A DNA stretch of 64,000 nt from Anaspis maculata (Eukaryota > Arthropoda > Insecta > Coleoptera > Scraptiidae), in the NCBI GenBank assembly GCA_949128115.1, contig OX421962.1, positions 11,855,262 through 11,919,261 of the forward strand, read 5' to 3'. The notes under the pieces were generated by a model, which was not told the origin of the DNA, made no database searches, and was given only the letters and a program-made list of their open reading frames with translations. Positions 51,831-62,079 of the stretch are shown here, in pieces (within the stretch, counting starts at the first letter, position 1; each line of letters opens with the position of its first letter). The position numbers and the translations under genes were made by a program.

Positions 51831-54830
51831 TACTCTCAGAACTCTGCTCACCCGCTCTACCGGATCAACTTGAGGAGTGTATGGACTCTGTGTCATTCTT
51901 TTCCATCTCTTATTCTTTCACTATCTCCTGGAATTTCTCGTAGATAGATTATATCCCTTTCAACATTTTCGCACACCTATGCTCCCTGACCTTCAGTCCT
52001 AATCCCTGAACTCCGGTGACAATTCTATTGATTCACGTGTGTATTTATCGTATAACTTAGTCTTAGTACTCTCAGAACTCTGTTCGCCCGCTCCACCGGA
52101 TTTACTTGAGGAGTGTATGGGACTTGATGTCAGTCTTTTTAATCTCTTATTCTTCCAATATCTTCTGGAATTCTTCGTAGTATTGCGGTTCATTGTCTGT
52201 AACTATGCTAAAATTGTTTTTGTTATCCTGAACAGATTTAAGCGATAACTGCCTTCAGAACTCTGTTCGCCCGCTCGACCGGATTCGCTTCAGAAGTGTA
52301 TGGGGCTGTCAATCTTCCAAGTCCCGTTTGCTTTGGCCACCTTTTAAAATTCATTTTTCAAATTGCGGTCCATTCTCTAACGATGGCAAAATCAGTTTTA
52401 ATAGATATTTGTTCTTACATTGTTCTTGGTTTTCACAGAATTAGGCGATAACTGCCTCCAAAAGTCTGTTTGCCCGCTCCACTCGATTTGCTTGAAGAAT
52501 GTATGGGACTATCCCAATCTTTTGAATCTCATTCTTCAACTATCTCTAGGAATTTCTCGTCGAATTGCGGTCCATTATCTGTCACGATGGCAAAATTAGC
52601 TTCAGTAGATATTTGTCCCATCGTTTTTGGTGTCCTGCACAGATTTAAGTGATAACTGCCTCCAGAACTCTGTCCGCTCGCTCGACCGGATTTGCTTGAT
52701 GAGTGTTAGACTATGTTAATCTTTTGTACCCCTTGTTCTTCAAATACTTTTTGGAATTTCTTGTCGAATTGCGTTCGTTGCCTACAGGGTGTGATACATT
52801 AATTTTGAGAGATGATAGAAAATCAAGAATGGAGGGGACTTTGCCAAAGAAACATTTCAGGAGTACCTAATAAGTAATATCGGAGATATAGCCCTTCAAA
52901 GTTGGAAATAAAAAATCGTTTTTTCAGCCTAACTTTTGAACCGTTCAACCAATCTTGTTCAAATTTCAAAGTTCACTTAAGCGAGTCTATCGAACAGAAA
53001 TCACACGTTTGTCAAAATCATGCTGGGGCGTAGATGATAGGGGGCACCCCTCTTTTCGCCCCTCAATTCTTTATTCTATCGACTTTTTTCAACTGTTTGT
53101 GTTTTTTTACATACGTTTGTTCCATAATCAATTTTAAAGAAAAAGTTACTCTTGCAAAAGTTTGATTAGAGGCTTCGTTTTCGAAATATCTGGGTTTGAA
53201 ACTTTGAAAAACATCTGGAAACTACTCGCTTGCTCGACTGGATTTTCTTGAGGAGTGTATTGAGCTATGCCAATCTTTTAAATACCGCATTCTTCCACCA
53301 CATTTTGGAATTTCCTGTCTCATTGCGATCCATTGCTCTTACGATGGCAACATTAGTTTCAGTAGACGTGTCCCACTGTTTTTTGGTATTCTTCAAAGAA
53401 TTAGGCGATGGCTGCCTTCAGAACGCTGTTCACTTGCTTGGCCGGATCTGCTTGGGAGTGTATGTGGCTATGTCACATACACTCCGTATTCTTTCATGTA
53501 CTATATTCTTTCACTACCTCCTGCAATTTCTTGTCAATTTGTAGTTCATTGCAACGATGACAAAGTTAGTGTTATCAGATATTTGTCCATTTGTTTTTGA
53601 TCTTCTCCACAGAATTGAGCAATGACGCTGCCAGAACTCTGTTTGCCCGCTCGACCGGATCTGCTTGAGGAGCGTATGAAGCTGTCAGTCTTTCAAATCT
53701 CGGTTTTTTCCACTACCTTCTGGAATTTCTTGTCGAATTGCGATTCATTGTCTGTAACGAAGGGAAAACTAGTTTCGGCAATGATCTCGTTGTTTTTGGT
53801 CTTCTCCACATAATTGGGCTCTGGCGCTTTCAGAACTTTGTTCGCCCGCTCGATCGGATTTGCTTGCGGAGTGTATAGGGCTATGTCAATTTTTTGGATC
53901 CTTCACCACCTTTCCGGAATTTGTTTTCAAATTGCGGTTCATTGTCTGGAACGATAGCAAAAATTTTTCTAGTAGATGTTTGTCCCACTGTTGTTGGTCT
54001 TCTCCACAGAATTGGGCGATGGCTACTTTCAGAACTTTGTTTGCCCGCTCGACCGGATTTGCTTGGGAGTGTATGTGGCTATGTCAGTCTTTTGATCACC
54101 GTTTTCTTCCACCATCTGCAGTTTCTTGTCAAATTAGTTTTATCAGATATTTGTCCATTTGTTTTTAGACTCCACATGTTCTCCACTTCTCCTGCGTTGG
54201 GATTTCAAAGCCTGTTGGAAATAAACCTGAAGTCTATTCTATCCCATTAAATTAGTTTTTATTGATGTTTGTCCTACTGTTTTTGGCCTTTTTTGCAAAA
54301 TTGAGCGATGGCCAACTTCAGAACTTGGTTCACCCGCTCGGCCGGATTTGCTTGAGAAGTGTATGGGGCTATGCCAATCCTTCGAGTCTCGTATTCTTCC
54401 GCCATCTTCTGGAATTTCTTGTTGAATTGCAGTCCATTGTCTGTTACGATGGCAAAATTAGTTTCACTACATATTTGTCCCACTGTTCTTAGTCTTCTCC
54501 GCAGAATTGGGCGATGGCCACATTCAGAACTTGGTTCACCCGCTCGGCCGGATTTGCTTGGGAGTCTGTGGGGCTGTCAGTCTTTTGAATCCCGTGTTTC
54601 CATCACCGCCTTCTGGAATTTTTTGTCAAGTTGCGATCCAGTGTCCATAACATTGGCAAAATTAGTTTCAGTAGATATTTTTCCCCTTGTTCTTGGTCTT
54701 CTCCACAGTATTGGGCGATGGCTCCCTCCAGAACTTGGTTCGCCTGCTGGATCGGATTTGCTTGGAAGTCTATGGAGCTATGTCAATCTTTTGAATGCGG
54801 TTTTTTTTTCAACACAGTGGATGGGCTATG
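51830..54830 (-). repeat. ~205-bp satellite made of an integrase-core fragment, about 13 units
   Basis: Thirteen head-to-tail units share CCCGCTCGACCGGATTTGCT at about 51,855; 52,088; 52,270; 52,473; 52,678; 53,226; 53,432; 53,645; 53,848; 54,041; 54,333; 54,538; 54,743, mostly 193-212 bp apart. On the - strand each encodes part of a Ty3/gypsy integrase core: the TDNGPQFDKKFQKM region with the second catalytic Asp, then IAPYTPQANPVERANRVLK with the catalytic Glu, then AIAQFC. At each junction the end of one piece (W-D-K-Y-L) runs into the start of the next in a shifted frame, so no continuous protein can result. Two gaps contain other sequence: 52,785-53,220 and about 54,165-54,250. Confidence 0.92.
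52785..53220. mobile_element. One-ended relative of the CAGGGTG foldback, inside the satellite
   Basis: It begins CAGGGTGTGATACATT after TA, and it shares CTTTTGAACCGTTCAACCAA, GGGGCGTAGATGATAGGG and AAAGTTACTCTTGCAAAAG with the element at 45,421-46,436. The second arm is absent, so it is truncated or deleted. Confidence 0.65.
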
Positions 54831-54834
54831 TCAA

Positions 54835-55125
54835 TCTATCGAATCACCAGGATAAAAGTGGATTAGTATGGGTTACGTTGTCATTCTCCGTTTCAGTTAA
54901 CTTAGAGCCTTCGGACAGTCCTCGTTCCGCAAAAATAGCTCGTGTTCGACGTAAGCTCATGAAGAGGTTTTGTAATTGGGTAGTCTTAGATGAACTTGCG
55001 GTGATAGTTGAACATCTCTAGGAACTGTTTGTATTTAATGCTTTCAGTTTTGTAGATGTTCAAAACTCTACTACCACTTTGATTTTTCCGACAGAAATGA
55101 TCCATTTGCATTCACCATGTAGCCT
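54835..55125. other. Intron sequence between satellite and foldback
   Basis: No repeat or domain recognised. Confidence 0.4.
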
Positions 55126-55129
55126 ATAT

Positions 55130-56004
55130 GGACAGGGAGCTGGTGCCTCAAAACTTACGTCATAAGGTACATGATTTTAACCCTGTAGGTCTAATGTGCG
55201 TTGATATGGTTGTCAAAAATTCCTTTGTCTTACATGTCAGACCGGGGGCTTTAGGTTGGTATAGGCTTGTCAATTTTCGAAAAATGTCAAAAATTTATGT
55301 CATAAGGTACATGAATGAAACCAACGGGCTTTTATGTGAGGACATCCCCAAATCAAATTAGGGTCATAAGACAAAATTTTTGGGGGCTCTCGGTCCATAA
55401 GACAAATTTGAAATTTTCAAAAAAGGCCAAAATTCACCTCCTCCTGGAGACTTCTCGTTTGGCACAATTTTAGGGATGAAAAACGATTCTTACATGATTT
55501 TTACGCAAGTTTCGAATCTGTCCACAAAAATTTTTAATAGTACATCGCTTACAGGGTGCAACATCGAAAAATTTTTCTCAAATCGTACACCCTGTATTTT
55601 AACATGTAATTCGATTCTGTCTTTCATCCTGATTCCAAATATATATCACGCTTGGTGGGTTAGTCAACAAAACGCCTGTGAAAAAATTGATTAATTCTGG
55701 TCCTTTTTTAAAATTCTCAAACTTGTCTTATGGACCGAAAGCCCCCAAAAATTTTGTCTTACAACCAGATTTTCGATCAAGAGGATGTTCCCACACAAAA
55801 TCCCAGTTGGTTTCATTCATGTACCTTGTGACGTAAATTTTTGGCAATTTTTTTCGAAAATTGACAGGCTAATACCAGCCTAAAGCCCCCGGTCTGACAT
55901 GTAAGACAAAGCAATTTTTAACAACCTTATCAACAGACATTAGACCTACAGGATTAAAATCATGTACCTTATGACGTAAGTTTTGAGGCACCAGCTCCCT
56001 GTCC
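55130..56004. mobile_element. Foldback element, ~400-bp arms
   Basis: The left end GGACAGGGAGCTGGTGCCTC and right end GAGGCACCAGCTCCCTGTCC are exact inverses. Other pairs include ACGTCATAAGGTACATGATT with AATCATGTACCTTATGACGT and CAGACCGGGGGCTTTAGG with CCTAAAGCCCCCGGTCTG. Arms are about 55,130-55,540 and 55,600-56,004. There is no coding capacity, and the target duplication is not clear. It is located in the 5.7-kb timeout intron. Confidence 0.9.
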
Positions 56005-56049
56005 AATAGTTTCAATTTATTCTGCCATAAACCTGCATTCATTCATATA

Positions 56050-56440
56050 CAGTGTAAGACCGACTGCCTGCAACTTTTGCAATGCCTTCTAATAGTTTCG
56101 TCATGTTTTTCTCATATGTCTTCGAAAAAATGGCTCAAACTGAAATTTCTTCTCATTTTATGTCTACGGAAACGACCCGCAAGGACCAGGAGGTGCAGGC
56201 CGCATTTATCAAACCAAAGGGCATAACTTGTAATTCGAATAACCCTCCGCCTTGTGTCATAGAGGCTGTGTATTGTTTGCTCCCCCTCTCCATCCCTACT
56301 TGCCAATACCCGCTGAACAAATCGAGCAACGATAAGTATTTTGCACCTTCTACGTATGTCGTGATCTCTTCAATGTCAGGAATTGGATAAGTCCTTCTTT
56401 TCTCACACTATTTAACCGCCGATGGTCCATGCAAAATCTT
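56050..56440 (-). pseudogene. Ty3/gypsy reverse transcriptase fragment
   Basis: Across broken - strand frames this reads YPIPDIEEITTYVEGAKYLS, LLDLFSGYWQVGM, SKQYTASMTQGG and LFELQVMPFGLINA. These are consecutive blocks of a Ty3/gypsy RT palm, including the LDLFSGYWQV and MPFGLxNA motifs. The YxDD block and thumb are not seen. The + strand 102-codon frame at 56,082-56,390 is the antisense shadow. It sits about 390 bp upstream of timeout exon f. Confidence 0.82.
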
Positions 56441-56444
56441 TTTG

Positions 56445-56831
56445 GATGGTTTTTGTTTTTTGTCAAGTTAAAAATTTCAGTACGTTGTTTTCAAGTACTT
56501 TTGGCTTTCAAATGACTTGGTTGGTAAATTTCCATCAAAAAAGCGTTCGATTGACGGCGCAACGTTTCATTTGACCAATATTGCGGCTTCCTTAAAGCTA
56601 GGTTACAATAATTTGTGCGGCATGTGGCACGAAAACACTACATTTAAGCTCGCTAATCAAAAAACGCTGTGCCAAAAGGAAAATAGTGCCGACACACCCT
56701 CACAAATCTTCACCCTCGTAATCCGAAAATAATTTCTTGGGATAACGTAATCCCTGCAAGGGCGCCTTCACCAGGGGTCGCCGAACCTTTGTTCCGTGCA
56801 GCTCTCCGTCTGACTGACATCTCATTTACAG
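56445..56831. other. Intron end before timeout exon f
   Basis: No domain recognised. It ends in the pyrimidine-containing acceptor TCTCATTTACAG. Confidence 0.5.
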
Positions 56832-57029
56832 ACGTCGTCGATTGGATCGTCAATAATCTCATCGATAACACGCGGAGCCGTCGGGCGGTATTGAAAAAGC
56901 TCAAAGAAATGTGCCTGGTCGTGGCTCCCGTCGGCGGCGGCAACCCCAGAGGGACCAGTTCCAGAAGCTGGGGCGCCGAGGAGGAGACACAATTACGGGA
57001 ATTGTTCGAGCAATTTAAGGACGCCACGG
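56832..57029 (+). CDS. timeout: timeout (TIMELESS homologue), internal exon f
   Basis: The acceptor TCTCATTTACAG opens an exon encoding VVDWIVNNLIDNTRSRRAVL then KKLKEMCLVVAP. After a glycine-rich linker it encodes SWGAEEETQLRELFEQFKDA. The first half completes the first SANT-like module (the NxRxRRxVxxKLxxLxL pattern), and the W-x-x-E-E-x-x-L-x-x-L-F pattern starts the second. It ends in phase 1 with donor GTAAGA. Over the last ~170 bp a long - strand frame (56,710-57,405) is an antisense shadow. A decayed gypsy RT lies just upstream of the acceptor in the intron. Confidence 0.92.
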
Positions 57030-57161
57030 GTAAGAAGACGGATGGCCGACGAGGGTTAGAGGACATCCAGCCGATGTTCTTCTCTCTTGAGCTTTTCCGC
57101 GCATACAAACGGATGCACTCGGAATAATTCATTGAATGCTTTTCCTTCCGTAACGTTACAG

Positions 57162-57305
57162 ATCCGATGGCCTGCATAATGGACGGGCTGGAGGTGAGGC
57201 GTTCCAAGGCGAGGATACTGGATAAGTTGATGGTCATGGGGCTGATACAGGACAAGAAGGAGATGCGAAAGAAGCGGGTCAGAGGAACGGCGGCAGCGGG
57301 AAAAT
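57162..57305 (+). CDS. timeout: timeout (TIMELESS homologue), internal exon g
   Basis: After a 132-bp intron (acceptor CGTTACAG) this encodes DPMACIMDGLEVRRSKARIL, DKLMVMGLIQDKKEMRKKR, and a short Gly/Ala/Lys tail. It is the end of the second SANT-like module; the vertebrate protein has the same RSKARIxDKLxxLGL layout here. The donor is GTGAGT after one base of a codon, so the transcript continues. No later exon was recognised before 64,000, where the downstream DNA is filled by a gypsy element. The gene is therefore partial at both ends in this window. Homology rests on remembered family patterns and would be settled by a protein search. Confidence 0.92.
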
Positions 57306-58080
57306 GTGAGTAGCTTTTGTGTTGATGTAATTGTGCGGTTTTGCGGCGTGCCAGCGTTCGAAACGAGTATGTAGAACGGAGGTCGCCGTGCATTAACTGC
57401 TGCACTTATGTAAATTTTCGAAATTAAAGAAGCAGTACGTGCAGAGTCAACTGCCGTATAAAGCTGGCGCTCCTGGAATGGCACAGATACCGGAGCACAG
57501 CGAGGCGGAGAGAAACTAATGTGTGCTGGAGCTGGAGTTGTTGCAAATTAGAGTTCAAAGTTTCAACGTCGTGATTCTTGCAATCTTGATGACACCGGCG
57601 CGCCGCTTGCCAGTTTTTTTTTTCATTGAAATGATTCAGCCAGAACAATATTTTACTCACAACCACTATGGTATTTGATGTTATTTTTACTGATGAGTTA
57701 GCTTCATCAGGCAGGTTCCTTTTCTTTCTTAGTGTCTAATCTACTTTATTCAATAATTCAGAAATCTTACAACAGTTTTCTTTGAACGTCAAAATAATTA
57801 TATTTGTTGACAATTGACAATTAATACAACAATGTATTTGCCTACTCTAATTCAATCGAGGCGGCAAAAATTGATTCATTGCATGTCATTTGAGAGGGCG
57901 AGAAGTGACTGAGTACTTACTCCGCAAGAAGATAAGGAAATAGTAGATTTGAAAGAGAAAAATTCCAGAATAATGCATTTACCCAACAATGAGTGGGTAG
58001 ATCAGTATTACCTTGACCAAGTTTCAGCAGAATTGATCGTGTTATCCTGTGAGCTCGATACAGCGTATCTAAAGTAAAAA
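57306..58080. other. timeout intron or 3' flank, unrecognised
   Basis: Follows the GTGAGT donor at 57,306. AT-rich in its later part, with no repeats or domains seen. Confidence 0.45.
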
Positions 58081-58084
58081 CTAG

Positions 58085-58205
58085 TTTTAGTAGATGTTCC
58101 ACTGTTCTTCGTCTCCAAAGAATTGGGCGGTGACTGCCTTCAAAACTCTGTTCGCCCGCTCGACCGGATTTGCTTGGGGGGTGTATGGGGCTTCCAGTCT
58201 TTCTT
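58085..58205 (-). pseudogene. Single integrase-core satellite unit
   Basis: Contains TTCGCCCGCTCGACCGGATT, TGCTTGGGG, and AATTGGGCGGTGACTGCC, matching one partial unit of the 51.8-54.8 kb satellite, about 3.3 kb outside that array. Confidence 0.75.
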
Positions 58206-58209
58206 CAAA

Positions 58210-58685
58210 TTTCAAAGTTCAAGGCTCGTAAATTCTTGGTTCCAGTTTCAAACGTTGTTTCCAAGTTATTATCATATTGGGCGGCCATGAAATTTGACAA
58301 TTAGATTGAAAATATTGCGTTTGATAGATAAATTGAATCGAGTTCAGTATCATATTTCAGCTTAGCGACGAATAGCGGATATTCACACTCTTGCCTGATG
58401 GCGTAGTTTACTATAAATCTCAAGTATCCGGATGGGCTGCATTGGGATGAAGTTCTAGTGAGAGCTGCTTGGTTGAAGCTTGTGATTACTACGATGTCTG
58501 GGCATGAACTGGTTTTTATTCACTTCCACAAGGTACAAGAAATCATATATGATAAAACATTATGACATCCCTTCTTTCCAAATTATACAAATAATAAATT
58601 GAATAGTTACATCATTATGAACAGATTATTTACATCCAGAGATTATTCACACAAATTATATACACAGTAATTTTTCACAATATTT
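58210..58685. other. Unrecognised AT-rich sequence next to the gypsy element
   Basis: Possibly includes the element's 3' non-coding end or LTR, but no matching second LTR was identified. Confidence 0.4.
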
Positions 58686-58690
58686 AATCT

Positions 58691-58915
58691 TCAAAATCTA
58701 AATCTGTCAGGTTTTACAACTGGTCTGCCACTTAAAGTATGTTTCGGGACATTGTATGCTTCGCTATCATTGAAACTACTTTCCGTATTATCAATTATAC
58801 TATCATCTTGTGTCAGATCTATAATTTCTGATGGTTCGTCAATACTTTGGTTACAGTCAGCTGGTTCATTATCAGGTTCTACAAATTTTATAAAATGTCT
58901 ATTCCTATGTATCAC
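58691..58915 (-). pseudogene. pol: Gypsy pol C-terminal tail
   Basis: A 74-codon frame with an acidic, Ser-rich stretch (EIIDLTQDDSIIDNTESSF) and the ending LSGRPVVKPDRFRF. The RxVxxPxRF ending is common at the C-termini of Ty3/gypsy integrases. It is separated from the core (59,188 onward) by frame-broken sequence. Confidence 0.65.
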
Positions 58916-59187
58916 ATTACCATTGTCAGTCTTGACTTCATATGATCTCGGTCCAACTTCATTTTCACTTATTATTTCTTCTTTTTTTCCAAGTCTTGTC
59001 CGATAACCTACCCTTATAGTAAATGTTTCTGCTTATTTTGTCTATTCTTCAACACATTCTTTACTGGTCCGTATTTGATACTTTGAGGCTTCAACAATGA
59101 ATTTTCGTTGGGTATTATATCTCTTGATTTTCTGAACATCAACAATTCAGTCGGTGATTTTAGATCATGAGTTAGGGGAGTATTACG

Positions 59188-59559
59188 TTACATGAGAAGT
59201 GCTAGGTAAGGATCTTTGTTCTCAGCTTTAGCTTTGTATAACATCTGTTTCAAAGTTTGAACATTTCTCTCAACAAGACCATTAGATTGAGGCCATAAAG
59301 GACTGGAGGTGCAATGCTGAAACTGCCAACTTTCTGCAAACTTCTTGAATATTTGACTAGAAAATTGGGGCCCATTATCTGATGTTAACGTTTTTGGCAA
59401 ACCAGGTCTGGCAAAAATAGATTTCAAATGCGTGATCACCTGTTGAGAAGACTGCGAGTCATCTAGTTTCGCAAGTTCTACATATTTAGAAAAATAATCA
59501 AGCACTAACAAATAACTTTCTGAGTTGAAATAAAATAGATCACAAGCCACTTTTCCCAA
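59188..59559 (-). pseudogene. pol: Gypsy integrase catalytic core
   Basis: The frame encodes ACDLFYFNSESYLLVLDYFS then KYVELAKL, with the first catalytic Asp in VACDLF. SDNGPQFSSQIFKKFAESW carries the second Asp, and SPLWPQSNGLVERNVQTLKQ the catalytic Glu. DD(35)E spacing is kept. Integrases of this type insert element DNA into the genome. The upstream frame is broken between 59,559 and 59,629. This protein is clearly different from the parent of the integrase-core satellite, whose block reads TDNGPQFDKKF and PQANPVERANR. Confidence 0.85.
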
Positions 59560-59628
59560 GGCCCGCCTGGTATTGGCGTTGGAATCATGGGTTCCTTGAC
59601 CTTATTCCTGCTGTACGAGTTACAAACA

Positions 59629-59853
59629 TCACAATTCTGAATTAAATCCGCAATATGTTTCGACATATTTGGCCAAAAAAAGTGATTCCCTTGTCCGGTT
59701 CAAGCATCTGTTAATCCCCATGTAAGCGTAATGAATTCTATCCAAAAACTCTTTTCTCAGCTTGAGTGGAACAATCAGTTTTTTGTCCTTGTACAACAAA
59801 TCATCTGCTAATGTGATTGAATCTTTGAATTTGTAAAAAAAAAATTCACACAA
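59629..59853 (-). pseudogene. pol: Gypsy integrase N-terminal (zinc-binding) region
   Basis: Encodes LLYKDKKLIVPLKLRKEFLD then RIHYAYMGINRCLNRTRESL, the usual lead into the HHCC zinc-binding region. The first His of the pair is changed by mutation in HYAYMGI (family norm H-x-x-H-x-G). The cysteine pair follows in the next frame (SCNSYSRNKV side). A frameshift near 59,640-59,700 disrupts it. Confidence 0.7.
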
Positions 59854-59856
59854 TCA

Positions 59857-60300
59857 TCAACTTTTTTTAGTGGAGTTTGGCCAACTATTAATTACATAAT
59901 TTTTTACCATCCGTAAACATTCATCATTTTGGGTGCAATTTTTGATTTCTTCAACTTTTTCATCCGTAGCATTCAACTTGATTTTTAGTAGACAAACTTG
60001 AGCCTCAATCTCAGCATCCAAATCATCACTGGCTTCAATTTCACTCTTTAAATAAGCCCGAGACAACGTATCAGCTATCAGAAGCTCTTTTCCCGGCTTA
60101 TAAACTAATTTTATGTCATATTTTTGCAGTCTCAATAACATACGTTGTAATCTTGGTGGACAACTATTCAGAGGTTTTTGACAGAACTGTACTAAAGGTT
60201 TATGATCAGTTTCCAAAGTTACTGTTTCACAAAAAATAAATTGATGGAATCGTATTCATTCAAATGTCAAAGCATATAATTCTTTTTCAATCTGCGCATA
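59857..60300 (-). pseudogene. pol: Gypsy RNase H, distal part and linker
   Basis: The 119-codon frame (59,857-60,216) encodes ETDHKPLVQFCQKPLNSCPP, RLQRMLLRLQKYDIKLVYKP and GKELLIADTLSRA. The TDHKPL and ADTLSRA motifs are those of Ty3/gypsy RNase H, which removes the RNA strand during replication. It is followed by an acidic linker. The proximal half (60,216-60,460) is visible only in broken frames (ADASKDGVGACLL on the - strand near 60,370-60,410). Confidence 0.85.
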
Positions 60301-60462
60301 TTTTTTTCTGTGTATTACTCAAAGCTTTCGAGGCATACATGCATGGTCTCCCGAGTTGCAGCAGACAGGCTCCAACTCCATCTTTACTGGCATCAGCTGA
60401 AATGACGATAGGATCGATGTGGCTATAAAATTTCAGTACTGGAAAATTAGTTAATTTTTGTT

Positions 60463-61467
60463 TCAACTGTACAAAGGACTTTTCATGTAACTCATTCCAA
60501 TGCCAAGCAACCTGTTTTTTTTCTCAAACTCTCTCAAAGGCGCAGTCATTAGCGAAATGTTGTCAATAAATTTTGAGACATACGTGACCATACCGAGAAA
60601 TCTCTGTAAAATTTGTTTGTTCGTAGGTCTCGGCATGTGACAAATTGCCTCAACTTCAGAGTTATCTGGACTGATTACACTCTCTGAAATTGTGCGCCCT
60701 ACATAATCAAGTTTTGTCGCCCCTATTTTACATTTATTTTTATTGAACTTGATATTATGAGCTCTGGCGATATCAAAAACTTTGTTCAAAATCTCATCGT
60801 GTTCTTTTTTTGAATCTGCATAGATCAATATATCATCGATATAAATTTCAACCCCTTTTAACTTGAAAAGTTCACTGAATTTTTCATGAAACACTCCAGG
60901 GGCACAATTCGAACCGTAAGCCAGCCGTAAAAATTTAAATCTACCTAGGGGTGTAGAAAATGTACACAAATCAGAACTGGCTTCATCTAGCTCAATCTGC
61001 CAAAATCCTGAGAGGGCATCGAGTGTACAATAATACTTTGATCCTGCTATTTTGGATGTTATTTCGTTAAATATTGGTATGGGAAAATGCTCACGACAAA
61101 TATTTTTGTTTAGATCTCGTGGATCCAGACATATCCTTGAAGACCCATTTGGTTTTGTCACAACTACTACTGAATTCACCCACTCAGTCGGATAGCCAAC
61201 TTTAGCAATGATACCGTCTTTTTCCATTGTGGATAGGCATTCTTTGAATTTTTCAAATAATGGAGAAGAAATTTTCCCTGGTGGATGAACCACTGGCTTT
61301 ACATTTTCTTCAAGTTTTATGGCATTAGGCTCTTCTAAGCAACCAACTCCCTCAAAAACGTCACGGTACTTTTCAAAAACATTCATTTTCTCAACCAAAC
61401 AGTCCTTTTTTTTTACCAGATTCATTCCAATGCACGATTTCAACCCCAATACTGTTGAACGACTCAA
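60463..61467 (-). pseudogene. pol: Gypsy reverse transcriptase, catalytic block intact
   Basis: A 334-codon frame carrying all RT palm blocks in order: WVNSVVVVTKPNGSSRICLD, then PRDLNKNI, YYCTLDALSGFWQIELDE, FKFLRLAYGSNCAPGVF and IYIDDILIYA (catalytic YIDD), then KLDYVGRTISE and RPTNKQILQRFLGMVTYVSK. It is an RNA-dependent DNA polymerase domain of near full length. The frame ends early at 60,463 by a length change in a poly-T run, which cuts off RNase H. It overlaps the protease frame by 77 bp in a different register, so either a -1 type frameshift was used or a mutation broke the fusion. Confidence 0.9.
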
Positions 61468-61996
61468 TTCCAGCCACTATAAATCCCAACTCAAAAAGGT
61501 TTCCCTTATGATTACATTTCAATTGACAGCATCCTCTAACAGGTATAGTAACATTAGAATAATTCGTCAGTTTTAAGTTCGTTGATTCAATTTTTTCAAC
61601 GGGATACCCCAAACGTTTCAGTGATCCAAAACTAATCACATTTGCTTTAGCTCCTGTATCTATCTTACATAGCAATTCTTGATTATTAACAAAAATTTCA
61701 GCATTCCATTCCTTCACTTTACCCATATTTGAATGTTCCTCCCTTACATTATCTATCACCCCTTCAAAAATATTCCCATGATCCTCGGTATTTCTATGTA
61801 CATTATTTACACTGCTATTTACAACATCTTCGTTTATGGCATTCACAACATTATTTCTACACATGATTTTGAAATGGCCATATGCACCACATACACCACA
61901 CTGCTTTCTGAAAGCGGGGCAATTCCCGAAGCGATGTTGTAATGTAATCCTGGTCACGGCACCACTCTGTAGTGTATCATAGTGTATCCTGGTCAC
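61391..61996 (-). pseudogene. pol: Gypsy gag zinc knuckle and aspartic protease
   Basis: A 201-codon frame with CPAFRKQCGVCGAYGHFKIM followed by C (CCHC-type knuckle, near residues 26-46), a spacer, then LLCKIDTGAKANVISFGSLK (protease D-T-G near residue 112) and LFELGFIVAG near the end. The combination of zinc knuckle and protease marks the gag-pol boundary of Ty3/gypsy elements. The N-terminal side runs into a ~35-bp tandem repeat at 61,945-62,075, so the real upstream gag is lost or displaced. Confidence 0.88.
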
Positions 61997-62075
61997 GGCA
62001 CCATTCTGTAGTATATTCTGGTCACGGCACCATTCTGTAGTGTATCCTGGTTGATGGCACCATTTCTGTAGTGTA
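61945..62075. repeat. ~35-45-bp tandem repeat at the gag edge
   Basis: GGTCACGGCACCATTCTGTA followed by GTGTATCCT recurs four times with small changes, the first copy within the protease/gag frame. Confidence 0.85.
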
Positions 62076-62079
62076 ACCC

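Larger units (their letters stand above)
58690..61996 (-). mobile_element. Ty3/gypsy retrotransposon, internal region
   Basis: On the - strand, from right to left: a zinc-knuckle gag end, protease, RT, RNase H, integrase N-terminal region, integrase core and a C-terminal tail. The protein motifs resemble the K02A2.6-like Ty3/gypsy elements common in arthropods. No env follows. Reading frames are broken at several points and the capsid part is missing, so the copy is defective, but it is better preserved than the errantivirus. LTRs were not identified. It lies downstream of timeout exon g and in the opposite orientation. Confidence 0.88.

Noticed and set aside
56710..57405. 231-codon - strand frame
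   Set aside because: It is the antisense of timeout exons f and g, whose splice phases and family match support the + strand.
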